Positions 35,550 through 45,375 of a stretch of DNA of 64,000 nt are shown here, piece by piece. The position numbers and the translations under genes were made by a program. Position 1 is the stretch's first letter, and each line of letters opens with the position of its first letter. Source of the DNA: Lyophyllum atratum (Eukaryota; Basidiomycota; Agaricomycetes; Agaricales; Lyophyllaceae); assembly GCA_014905825.1 (NCBI GenBank), contig JACGCN010000005.1, positions 744,001 to 808,000 on the forward strand, given 5' to 3'. The notes beneath the pieces are model-generated. The model ran no database searches. It saw only the letters and a list, made by a program, of their open reading frames with translations, and was not told the origin of the DNA.

Positions 35550-36740
35550 TGGCGAGGCGCACCCTCCACGTTGAATCTTACTTGAATGGCATCACGACTG
35601 CTGATATATTCTACCTTACGTGTCTGACCTGGCACGAGCATTTGGCAACTGTACAGTTTTAGTTAATCCTTTTCACCGAAGACAACTACTTGAATTTGTT
35701 TTCACGCCCATATACCATCAGATATCTGCCCTGCATAGGCACCACATTCTTGGCTAAACGCTCATTACGACTAACTCAGACTGGACTTTCAATTGGGACG
35801 ACTTTTTTGGACAATCTTTCATCTTGCCTACTCGTCAGATACACTTGGCCCTACATTCTCTTGCATACATTTGGACATTCACTTACTTTACCTCATGGTC
35901 AAATTGACATCGTAATTCAGTCGTTACGGACACAATATACTTCGACTTCTCCCTCTAACTTGACTCAGCTGGACGAAGCTGGACGAATAAGAGCCATTTT
36001 CAAAGTCTAGATCCCTTGGAGAATTATGTACACTCCATGTCTTGATATCATTTTTCTTTTGGCTATTCCAGCGTCCAGGAAAGACATAGTCTAAGCCAAC
36101 CATATGCCCTGGACAGAGTTGCATACTTCTCTCGTTCCTGGATCGGGCACCATACAACTACAATTCTAGGGCATAACTAACTACTGCTAGGCGACTTGGG
36201 TTTAACGGCATAACCAATTGCTAACTGTAGCCACGGAGTCAATCCAAAAATTCGACGGAAGTATTTCAAATTGTGGTCATATGTAAAATAAGTGATCAGT
36301 GGCTATGCAGTGCGATCGGAGAAAAGTTTTCCACGGGTCGAAAGCGATACATACAGTCGCGCACAGTCAGCATTGCTGATTCACTTGGCGCCTGCGCTTT
36401 ATTCTGATTCATCATCCTGTATTACACACTATATTGTAAGTTTTAACATCAGACATCGCTCGTCATCCTGGCAGAAAAAGGGTATACTTGTGTGACATCC
36501 GCACCCAGACGGCGACGGCAAGCGCATGGATATTGAAAGGTGGCGATAGGGCGAGGTAAAGGTGCAAGCAGAACAAGTGATATACACGACGCGACAAGAG
36601 AGATATAGAATACAGGATACACCTTGAACTTGAATGCTCTGCACCTGTACTGATCATGGTTATAAGCCTGAGGGATAGATGGATGGGTACATATCCGGGG
36701 TGAGAGAAGCGAGAAGGAAAATGGTATGATAGATTGTAGG
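35550..36740. other. Spacer between convergent genes
   Basis: This stretch lies between the stop of the fruit-body-type gene and the stop of the DsbA/FrnE-like gene. Minus-strand frames near 36449-36867 lie in the 3' flank of the latter and show no family features. An AT-rich section at about 35640-36000 contains only short frames. No gene is called. Confidence 0.45.
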
Positions 36741-37745
36741 TCAAGCACAAATGTCCGTCTCCATAACAGGCGCTGCGAAGGGGGAGGGTGCGGCGTAGAC
36801 GCCACCTGGTGATATTCCAGCTGCGGCCAACTTCTTGAAGATCTATGCAAGGTAGACACAAGACCATCAGGATTTCATGACAGCAAATGGACGAATCTCG
36901 GGAACAAGTTGGGACAGGTTAAAGTAGCACTCACTTGAACAAACACGTCCGACGACTGTCCACCACTGATCGCCCATTTCCCATCGATGATAGTCATTGG
37001 AACACCAGTTATGCCGATGTTTCTAGCCTTGTCGCACATGGCATCGACTTCTTTCTCCAGCTCGTCTGACTGAAGGAATTCAATCGCCTTACGGGTTCCA
37101 ACGCATCAGACTAAACGGCGGGACAAGGGTCGAGTAGGAAAAACGTACCTTTTCCTTCGACATCATTCCAGCGCCCTCTGCGACTTCAGCCAAGACGTTA
37201 AAATCCGCTATATCCTTGTTATCTTCTAGATTGGCCTTGAAGATACCGCAGAGAACTGGTAGCTGTAACTTATGGCCCCCGATCTGACCAGCCTTGATTG
37301 CCAAACGATGAGCGCGAGTAGACTGGCTCATAACGCCGCGGAAGGACCTGCAATAGGGGGTTAAATCCACGTGCAACATCGCTATAAACCAAAGATAGGA
37401 CTTACAGTGGTATGCCTTTCTCCTTTGCCCATTTGGAGATGGCATTCTCGAAATTGGTGAATTTATCCTTGCCGTACCGATTCTCGTAGAACGTCGACTT
37501 GTTGACTTTCGCTTTGTCCTCGGGCAAGCAAGCGTTACTAATCAGCCGAAATGGCATGTGCTCGAGTTCGAATGCAAGTGGCAGGTGCAGGGTGTCCTTG
37601 CAATAAGAGATCGCGCTCAGCAGCTCGTGCTGACCGATGCAGCAGTTTGGGCAGACCTGTACATTGTGAGTGAGGAGATATCGGACTTGAAGTCGTGGCG
37701 CACGAAGTCATTGACAATGGTCAATTTGACCACTCGATCGGTCAT
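36741..37745 (-). CDS. DsbA/FrnE-like thioredoxin-fold oxidoreductase
   Basis: The start at 37745 gives MTDRVVKLTIVNDF, spliced (about 37660-37706) to VCPNCCIGQHELLSAI. FrnE-type DsbA proteins have a DFVCPWCYIG motif at exactly this place, so the CxxC pair is Cys-Pro-Asn-Cys followed by a third Cys. Downstream come FELEHMPFRLISNACLP, FTNFENAISKWAKEKGIPL, the family segment STRAHRLAIKAGQIGG and DFNVLAEVAEGAGM. The conserved late block is GITGVPMTIIDGKWAISGGQ, containing the cis-Pro loop (GVP). It ends ISPGGVYAAPSPFA...ETDICA at 36741. This group includes glutathione-S-transferase kappa and 2-hydroxychromene-carboxylate isomerase relatives. It is probably a cytosolic disulfide oxidoreductase; the substrate is unknown. 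About four introns. Confidence 0.82.
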
Positions 37746-39637
37746 TATAGACTAATTATAATCCCCTAATGCGGTCGTGTAGTAGATGATACTACAGAGG
37801 CGACGAAGATGTTCGGTTTGGAGCGAGCGGGTGCAGATAGAAATACAGGATGGAGAGGAAGGAGGGTCAGGTCGGAGGATTAGTATAAGGGGGGAGAATG
37901 ATAATCATAGAAACGGAGGCTGACTGAGCTGACTGCAGCCGCATTGGCTCGGAGCTCCTTACAACTTTCCACTCGGTCAGTCATTCAACCGTGTGACGTT
38001 TGTGACAAATTTTGCCCGAGCCCCGCTCACCCCGGCAGCCGCCTCCCGTTATCACAAAAATTACCAGCTCCCTGAAGTTTTTTTTCTTCTACAGAGCACC
38101 ATCTAGTCGTCGTAAACAATGCTTCATTCATCGACGCTAGCCAGAATGTGGAGCCCCAACTCGCCCGCCCTTTATCCATCGGGCGGTGACAAGGATTGAC
38201 ATTCGGCCATCGGTTTGATCTGCTGTTCACATGGACGTCTCGAAAACTCTGTTTTCGTTCGCCTCATGGAGGAGCATAATCAGTCGACGTGGCATGGAAG
38301 ATGAATCGACGATCTCATGAACTGTCATGCATATACCCTATGGGCTCTGCGATACCGTACTCGGTGTTCTATTGTTCACGGAATAGAGGCATAGTTTTAC
38401 TACAGCACAGCGGCTGATATCGCCATACAGGATATGGACTATGCAATCACGCCACGAAACTCGAGATTAGCAAATATACCTCATCTCTGTCCGGAGTAGA
38501 TCGGTTGGAGGTCTGACAGCCTCATGGAAATCTGGCGCACATGAATATAAGATGCCGTGCTATGGTGTGCATGTACACATATGTAAGCCTTCATGACATC
38601 TTTAGGCAGGGTCTGTTCAACCATCGCTTCATTAATTGGTCATGACGCAGTTTGACAACAGAGAACTAGGCCACAGGAATGAGTAAGGATGATGAGAGTG
38701 ACCCTTCAAGGTAAGTCCCTCCGCGGATCCGTCCCAGAACTCGGCGATCAGGATTCATCGAGAGCCCAGTTCCTGTCACGGAGGTTTCCATAGTTGGTGG
38801 AGGCCTCGAGAGATGGTTGGATGCCCTCGTTTCATGTGGCGTTGATGGGCATAACATGTTCGCCCGAGCGGTGGGCGGTGAGGTGCAATACAACAGGCGG
38901 ATTATAGCCGGCAATATGACTCCCACCGACACCTAACATAAAACACTGGAATGAGCGCTGAGTTCTCATACTTGAGAATTGTTCTATGAAGCTAGAAAGT
39001 ATCCCAGGCGCTGCAGGTTGGGCTGGAATAAATTTGAAATCGTTCTGATTCTGTTGTGAGGACAAGTAAGGCAAGGCGTACCGGGGACACCAATCGATGC
39101 CCCTGCTAATGCGCGGCGAGTTCATTTTGTGCGTGGCATATGGGTTGAGGGACCAGGCAAAGTTCCAGGATCTCTCTAACCATTGTCGACACGTCTCACA
39201 TACCCGAACAAGAGAATGAAAGTATCGGATCATGAAGAGGACCTCCAGTCCTAGGGACTAGGCTCTCCTCGAGACTTGTGGCCCAAACGAAGCCCATTCA
39301 TGACGATGCGCTTACTGAAAGCGCAGCGGCGATGAGTCACCGCCTGAGTAATCGCCGTAGGATTGGTGAGTTATCGAGTTACCGAGATGTTTGACGATAC
39401 ACGCGGTAAACCTTGGGATTGGTCGGCTTATCCGCGGTCCTCCGATGAGGGCACCATGAAGACGTGTATTTCTAGATATGTAAATGTGATGTTGTATCTG
39501 GTAGAGTGGCCGAGGAATATGTGAGATGTAGAGCACTACTTGTGCAAGAAAAGAGCCGCGTGGGGAACTTTCCACAGGTCGATGAACAGGTGGACCGGGG
39601 TGTGTGATCCTTATCTTTTGGAGGACGGTAGACCAGA
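37746..39637. other. Gene-poor stretch
   Basis: This 1.9-kb stretch lies upstream of the DsbA/FrnE-like gene and beyond the F-box gene's 3' end. Minus-strand frames at 38666-39575 (up to 133 codons) show no family features and no splice pattern I trust. No gene is called. Confidence 0.45.
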
Positions 39638-41080
39638 TTAATAGTCCCAGCCGTCATCGGGATCTTCGTATCCCAGATCAGCGGGCCACTGCACCTGATA
39701 ATCGCAGTCCTCCACGAGCACTTGTTCACCAAGAACTTGCAGAAGATCCTTCGTCCTCAACACCGAACGACTCCGCTTGTCCAAATGCACACTAGAAAGC
39801 GGTGTATTATTGTTCGCGCGATGGAGCACCAGAAAGCAAAACGATATGACGTCCGCTGGTGGCAGCCGCTTCATGAAGATTGATCTGAGCTGGGGCCATA
39901 GGGGACTGCTCCCAACGATCACATGCAACATAGAGATAATCTCTGGGGTTGATTCGTCGATGCTGAGGACCGAAACGCACGGGAACGCCTTGAAGACGTT
40001 CTGGAGTTCGCCTTCAGAGAAGATGCATGAGTCGAGCGTGAGGTGTTGTAGAGTTGGGATGACAGCCGAGTCGAAGGTGTCCACCCCATGAAGCGACAGT
40101 GCCTCGAGATTAGGGAGGGCAAGGAGAGATAACAAACGATGGGATGGCGTGGAGTTTCCGCGGATGCGGAGGGACAGCAACGTGGGGAGTGAAATCGGTT
40201 CAGATATGTCGAGAGGGCTTCGGGGAAGGTGGATGCTTAGTCCAGTCAACGATAGATTGACTACATTGGGTAACGCGTCGATCAAGGCGCGAAATTGGGC
40301 AAGACTCATGAGGTTCTTGGGCCAAGCATCGACGTGAAACGTCGTGACGGCATTGAGTGGAGGAACGAGATTCCCCACCACCTTCCCGGCGACCCGGACA
40401 AACTTCAACATTGGAGAACCTCGGGTGATGATAGGAGGGCAAGTATCAGGGTACTCCGTTCGCGGCGAGTTCACAGCCGTATCGTCTTCCGGATTCCCTA
40501 TTCGTAAGGATAGATGGATTAGAGAAGGAGCTGCGACTGAACAAAACGGCGCGTATAGGTCGTCAGCGGAACCACGTGTCACGGAGATGGAGACGCGATA
40601 CCAACGGTCGGCGTGAGGAGTGAGGTGATAAAGAAGCACTGGGATGTTGCCCCATACATCAATGTGCAGCGAAAGGTCAAGGAGGCAATGGCCCGACCGC
40701 GTCAGATGGGCTAACAAGCGCTGCAAGGCGCGGGTCCGCGTCCGATGTGTGATAGTGAGGTCGATGGTGTTCCAAAGCAGTGGCGTCCCCAGCATCACTC
40801 CTCGCCAACGGGTCGAAACATGAGATCCGGCCACCGCAAAGGCTATGCGCGCCGCCCCGATTTTTACGCGTGTCTTTTGACATAGCTGGAAAATATCCGC
40901 TAAGATCTCGTCAGGGAGCTTAGAGACAGGTGCCGTGAGGTTCACGAGCTTTGCGTGCCTCGCGTGTGCGTCTCCGAGTTCCTTCTCGACCTGATGGACC
41001 TCTTGGACAAGCTCGGACTTCCTTCTTTCCAAGGTTTCGATGTGTTTCGCGGTCTCCTCAAGGAGGGTATGATTGGACAT
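39638..41080 (-). CDS. F-box protein with leucine-rich C-terminal region
   Basis: This 480-residue open frame has no intron, which stands out in this intron-rich window. Residues 7-48 form a coiled coil (ETLERRKSELVQEVHQVEK). An F-box follows at about 52-103: VSKLPDEILADIFQLCQ, then CxxTR, VSTRWRGVMLGTPLLWNTI. The remainder has irregular leucine-rich segments such as LPNVVNLSLTGLSIHLP and LLALPNLEALSLHG. This plan is that of the very large agaricomycete F-box family, whose members recruit substrates to SCF ubiquitin ligases through Skp1. The ATG at 41080 precedes the coiled coil directly. The target is unknown. The acidic end (GYEDPDDGWDY) is also common among these proteins. Confidence 0.85.
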   Translation of the reverse strand: MSNHTLLEETAKHIETLERRKSELVQEVHQVEKELGDAHARHAKLVNLTAPVSKLPDEILADIFQLCQKTRVKIGAARIAFAVAGSHVSTRWRGVMLGTPLLWNTIDLTITHRTRTRALQRLLAHLTRSGHCLLDLSLHIDVWGNIPVLLYHLTPHADRWYRVSISVTRGSADDLYAPFCSVAAPSLIHLSLRIGNPEDDTAVNSPRTEYPDTCPPIITRGSPMLKFVRVAGKVVGNLVPPLNAVTTFHVDAWPKNLMSLAQFRALIDALPNVVNLSLTGLSIHLPRSPLDISEPISLPTLLSLRIRGNSTPSHRLLSLLALPNLEALSLHGVDTFDSAVIPTLQHLTLDSCIFSEGELQNVFKAFPCVSVLSIDESTPEIISMLHVIVGSSPLWPQLRSIFMKRLPPADVISFCFLVLHRANNNTPLSSVHLDKRSRSVLRTKDLLQVLGEQVLVEDCDYQVQWPADLGYEDPDDGWDY

Positions 41081-41773
41081 CTCGATGGTGAATCTATAGA
41101 TGTTCCTTATGGAAAAGGATTAGGAATGTCAAGGTATTGCGGCCATCTTAGCTTGAACCAGAGAGAAGGTGGTGGTCGAAACCAAACTCTTGAGAAAGGC
41201 AACTTCTTATTTGACCTGGATGCCATCACCAAACTCAGGGTCGTTTCCACCCTTAGAAATAGACCATTACGGGGTTAGTCTGGGTTAGTGAACGGTTACT
41301 ATTTTGGTGAACGACCAATGTCAACCAATAATTCCTCCGAATCTATCATTCAAGGCATTTCTCATCGCTGTCTCCTGTGTCATGTAGCAGGTCGGACTAT
41401 ATTGACAATTACACTTCCATTCTTGTTGTTGAGTAATTCATAGGGCTGCCACGAAACGAAAGCCGAAACGCTGCCTTCCCGAGGACTTCAAATCCGGAGT
41501 ACTAGTCTCAAGGGCAGAGAAGTAAAAAGCACGTAAATTTCAGTACGGCGTATAAGTGAGGATGGAACAGACATGTTGGAAATGCGATGGATAGGAGTGG
41601 ATAGGTAGAGCGATCTGCGAAGTCTCGGTAATCGAACAGCAATTAAAATAGTGTCTGTAAAATCAATAACGTGGACAGTGGGTCGTACGTAGCTCAATAA
41701 AAGATTATGGGCAAGAACCTGCTTCCAAGCACGTCAGGTAACAACAAAGCAAAAACGGAAAGTTTCAAAAATA
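41081..41773. other. Spacer
   Basis: This 690-bp stretch lies upstream of the F-box gene and downstream of the epimerase-like gene. A 107-codon plus-strand frame overlaps the F-box start and is its antisense shadow. Nothing else is seen. Confidence 0.5.
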
Positions 41774-43136
41774 CTAGCGCCTTATCTCCCCCTTGATACT
41801 CGCCACCAGATCCTGATAACCTTTCTTCGGTTGCCATCCTAATGCTCTGGACCTCTCCGCCCTGCACCGCGCGTTCGTGCCCAACATGGTTCCATTGGGG
41901 AAGTACAACTTCATCTCCTCGTCACTGAAGCTCCGCGGATTCGGGCTCTTCACCATCCCCTCGTCGTAGAGCGTTTGCGCGATAGCTTTCGCGAGGTCGT
42001 ACATTACATATTCCCCGTTTTCGCCGAAGTAGTACCCGTGCCGGCCGTGTGCGAGGTCTTTGCGAGAAAGTACGTAGTCGAAGATGAGGATGTAGAGGTC
42101 GGTGACTGATGGGGCGCAGGAGGTATGTAAGGCATTGCTTTGCGATAGTGGACCTAATCGGTGGACGAACCTTCCTTTATGTGGACATGTGGCCAGATGT
42201 TCTTCCCGAGTCCTACGTAGCCTACTTCCCCTCGCTGAAGACCGACCTTTACCATTGTTGGGACTTGCTGCGAATAGCGATTTTGCAAACCGAGGTCGAC
42301 AAGTGGTCCGACGGCTCGGCCATAAATGGTACTAGGTAGGATGATGTATGTGTTGACGTAACCTGTTAAGGTATCGAGTAAGCGCTTGAATAATGGCGGA
42401 GCCCTATACAGGACATGCGGTACCTTGGGTATCAGCCTCAACTATCGTTATGTCCACCTCGCGGTGCGGTTGTGTTGGGGGAAGCGTGTTCAACTTTACG
42501 ACATCGAGATCGGAGTATATGTCCGTGGTCGCGTACATTCCACCCGCGTCATCGACAAGTACACCTTGGGTGAAATGATATAAATTCTGCACGGCGTCTA
42601 GGGTGTTTGATCTTACCGGTTCCTGACTACGACGAGAATGAAACTTGGTCAGTGTATGGGTGAGACTGATTTAGATCGCCAGGACTGACAGTGTGGATCA
42701 AGAACGACCGTGTCCCTGTTGTGTCAAACCGATCCTTCAGCCCTGCTAGTATCGCTTTGGCAGCATCAAGGTCATCTGCATCAGCCTATGCCATGTCTAA
42801 ATCAACAACTAGGCCTTGAACATTCCATCGAAGCGATGCTCACGCAAGCAAACACGATATCAGCGTCAGACGCCAGCCGCTGCAGCAGAGCGCGATCCAA
42901 ATTTGATCCTACAACAGCTTTCACGCCCAAGGTCCGGAATTGCTTCGCCTTTGCGGCATCGCGCACGAGTATAGTTATGCCGAATGTGTCTGATAAGGGA
43001 TGGGACAGCAGACGGGTCAATACGCTGCCACCGATGTAGCCTGTCAAAATAAAGCCATGAGTATGGAGATATCGCAGCAAGGGAAGGGGGAGTGTGCACC
43101 AGTGGACCCAGTGAGGAAAATGTGGGTCATGCGCAT
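41774..43136 (-). CDS. NAD(P)-binding Rossmann-fold, NAD-dependent epimerase/dehydratase-like protein
   Basis: The first short exon reads MRMTHIFLTGSTG and splices (about 43039-43098) to YIGGSVLTRLLSHPLSD, forming the glycine-rich nucleotide-binding loop TGSTGYIGG. It continues FGITILVRDAAKAKQFRTLGVKAVVGS and RLASDADIVFAC, typical of extended/atypical short-chain dehydrogenases. Middle exons give GVLVDDAGGMYATTDIYSDLD, TGYVNTYIILPSTIYG and GEVGYVGLGKNIWPHVHI. The end is FSDEEMKLYFPNGTMLGTN, then RALGWQPKKGYQDLVASI and GEIRR, with the stop at 41774. The group contains many fungal proteins of uncertain substrate. Two in-frame ATGs (43136 and 43130) are possible starts. About five introns. Confidence 0.82.
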
Positions 43137-44001
43137 GATAGGTAGTGGAGGAGGGGAGTTCGAAAGGATGTCTTGGAATGAATGGGTGGTTCAGTAGATA
43201 CACGCTAAATATAGCACTTGCATTCCCAATGCCACTCCACGCGGGGAGTGGGTAGGACGTGACGGATCCGAACGTTGCCGCCTCAGGCAGATGCTCAGCG
43301 CTCAGCGCGCACGCCAAATGTCACAAATCTGTTTTTTTTTCGATTTCGACGATGAGCAGTGTCAAACTGCCCATCTCTGAGGTATGTAACATGTGGACTT
43401 TTGCGATATCGATATTTACTATCCAACGACGCAGACCTGCAGTCCTGGGAATGGGAGTGATGCTAAAGTGAGCAACGCAGCAACAAGAGCAAGACGAGTC
43501 CACATACCTTGCATAAAGAGTTTGCTTGCTCGCTGCGCACCCCGCGCTCGTTATGCATACCTCTGGTCAAAGGGTATTAGTCTGTAGAAATGACCTTGTC
43601 AGTGACTGAAGGCGGCCGGCAACCCCTGAAGGTAATCATCCGTTGTTGGAGTTGCTGTCATGAAACGTGATTTGACGGTTACAGACATATTGATCAGTCA
43701 CACACTGCTCCCACTCACTCCACCACCGCCCAGCTCGACGGCTACGACCGCTCGCCAGCACTTCCTGTCCTCCTCCTCCCTCGCATTCTCTTCTCTCCTT
43801 TCTGAATGTCCAATTGAGGATTGTCTTTTTCATCAACCGTGCGTCCCCGGATTATCTGTTTTACGTTGTCTGAAACGCTCATCCTCATCATTCTCCTGGG
43901 CCTTAGAATTTGATCCACCGTTCTCACCTTCAGGACGAGGCAGTACACTCTTTAATCCACCTCCACTCTTTCACTCCAGATCTTTCGTTCCGTTTTGCTC
44001 A
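43137..44001. other. Divergent region upstream of epimerase-like and membrane-protein genes
   Basis: This 865-bp stretch separates divergent starts. The open frame of the downstream gene extends upstream to 43660, but that part is pyrimidine-rich, reads as low-complexity Ser/Thr/Pro, and is better explained as 5' leader. No separate gene is called. Confidence 0.5.
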
Positions 44002-45375
44002 ATGATTGCCCACGCCCCCCACCACTTCGCTAAGCGACAAATTGCAATTGCCAGTGGCGAAGGCATCGACAATACTGCAATCACCGTCGACGCTACCGCC
44101 ACCCAGACCAGCCTTGTCTTTGACACTGCTGCACCCTCCGCGGGAACCCAGTCGGCCCCCAATCTTGGGATTACGACCACACCGGTCTTCACAACAACTG
44201 CCCCACCTCAAGCGCCACCCACATCCAGCCCTACCCCGTCGCAGGCCGCTACATCCAGTAACCCTATTCCTATGAGCACCGTCGTCGGTGCTTGTGTTGG
44301 TGCGCTCATTGGCGCCATCGCATTGATCATCCTCGGTCTATGGTTCTACAGGCGCTATTCAAGGTCGCTTAAACAACATGCTCGAACACGGAGAGCCCTT
44401 GGAACGGCCCGCAACCTTAGCGGAGAGCAGGGTCGCCGGCGTTCTCACCTTGAACCATGGAATCAGCTGGAGGATGGTGATGATAAATGGGAAGGAATGT
44501 ACCAGGCGAAGGAGATAGACAATGTTGCGCCCATGGAGAAGCTCACGATGTTCAAGAAGAGCCCAAGCGTCCGGACAGCATACACCCACAAATCGGATGA
44601 GCCAGTCACATTCGATGCCCATCCTTTCGCACAATATCACCCCGACCTTGCCCAGGAACTCGCTTCCAACAACAAGGCTCCGGAACTGCCAATCGCTCGG
44701 CAATTCCTCGGCCGTGTTGACACCGGGCCTGCCATCTCTTGGGACGGTGATACTATTGGTGGCGACTCGTATCTCAGCCTCCGGTCTGGCCGCCTCGACA
44801 GTGGTTCCATGTCACCCACGATGGCCATGGCCATCCCGACACCTCCTGCGACCTCGTCGCCACTGCACCGTTGGGAATCCGCTGAAGTTGTTCACTATGC
44901 AGATCATGATCGGGACGCCGAGGACCCCTTCGGAACAGAGGGTGAACGGAGAAGGAGTACGAACAATCCCTTCTTCAACGCACAGGTTACTTCTCCATCC
45001 AAACCTCGTTCACGGTCCAATTCTACGGCAACAGCCACCCCAGCCATTAAGGTTGATAAAGGCAAAGGACGTGTTCTCGACGAAGACCCCTTCGACGATG
45101 ACAAGATGCCCTCGTTTCCTCGTCCCTTTGCGACAAACCACACAGTGAACACATCGTTATCTTCGGTATCAAGTAATGATCGTGCGATGCAGTCGTTGAT
45201 CGCCGCTCTGGACGTATCGGAGGAAGAAGTCCAAGCACGCCTCCGAGTTGCATCCATGCAGCCATCTTTCATATCCGCCACATCTGTTTACACCAGTGGG
45301 GGCGAGGAGGAGGACGTTACCGGATCCTTCCCCCTTCCGCCTTCGACGGATGGAGGCCATCGCGAGCTCCGTTAA
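44002..45375 (+). CDS. Single-pass membrane protein with Thr/Pro-rich ectodomain
   Basis: I do not recognise a specific family. The 457-residue product has a short N-terminal part with a KR dibasic site (HHFAKRQIAI), then a Thr/Pro/Ser-rich segment (about residues 24-90) likely to be O-glycosylated. One membrane helix lies at about 92-116 (STVVGACVGALIGAIALIIL), flanked by a basic stop-transfer (YRRYSRSLKQHARTRR). The long cytosolic tail has phospho-site-like Ser clusters, an EDPFGTEGERRRSTNNPF segment and LDVSEEEVQARL near the end. The plan resembles fungal Mid2/Wsc- or Skg6-type cell-surface proteins, but no Cys-rich WSC domain is present. There is no N-terminal signal peptide, so the helix may act as the signal anchor with N-terminus outside. 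The frame is intronless and could start as far up as 43660; 44002 is chosen because the upstream part looks untranslated. Confidence 0.65.
   Translation: MIAHAPHHFAKRQIAIASGEGIDNTAITVDATATQTSLVFDTAAPSAGTQSAPNLGITTTPVFTTTAPPQAPPTSSPTPSQAATSSNPIPMSTVVGACVGALIGAIALIILGLWFYRRYSRSLKQHARTRRALGTARNLSGEQGRRRSHLEPWNQLEDGDDKWEGMYQAKEIDNVAPMEKLTMFKKSPSVRTAYTHKSDEPVTFDAHPFAQYHPDLAQELASNNKAPELPIARQFLGRVDTGPAISWDGDTIGGDSYLSLRSGRLDSGSMSPTMAMAIPTPPATSSPLHRWESAEVVHYADHDRDAEDPFGTEGERRRSTNNPFFNAQVTSPSKPRSRSNSTATATPAIKVDKGKGRVLDEDPFDDDKMPSFPRPFATNHTVNTSLSSVSSNDRAMQSLIAALDVSEEEVQARLRVASMQPSFISATSVYTSGGEEEDVTGSFPLPPSTDGGHRELR

Noticed and set aside
43660..44001. Upstream in-frame extension of the membrane-protein gene to 43660
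   Set aside because: It is low-complexity, pyrimidine-rich sequence typical of fungal 5' leaders, and the predicted residues add no domain or signal peptide.
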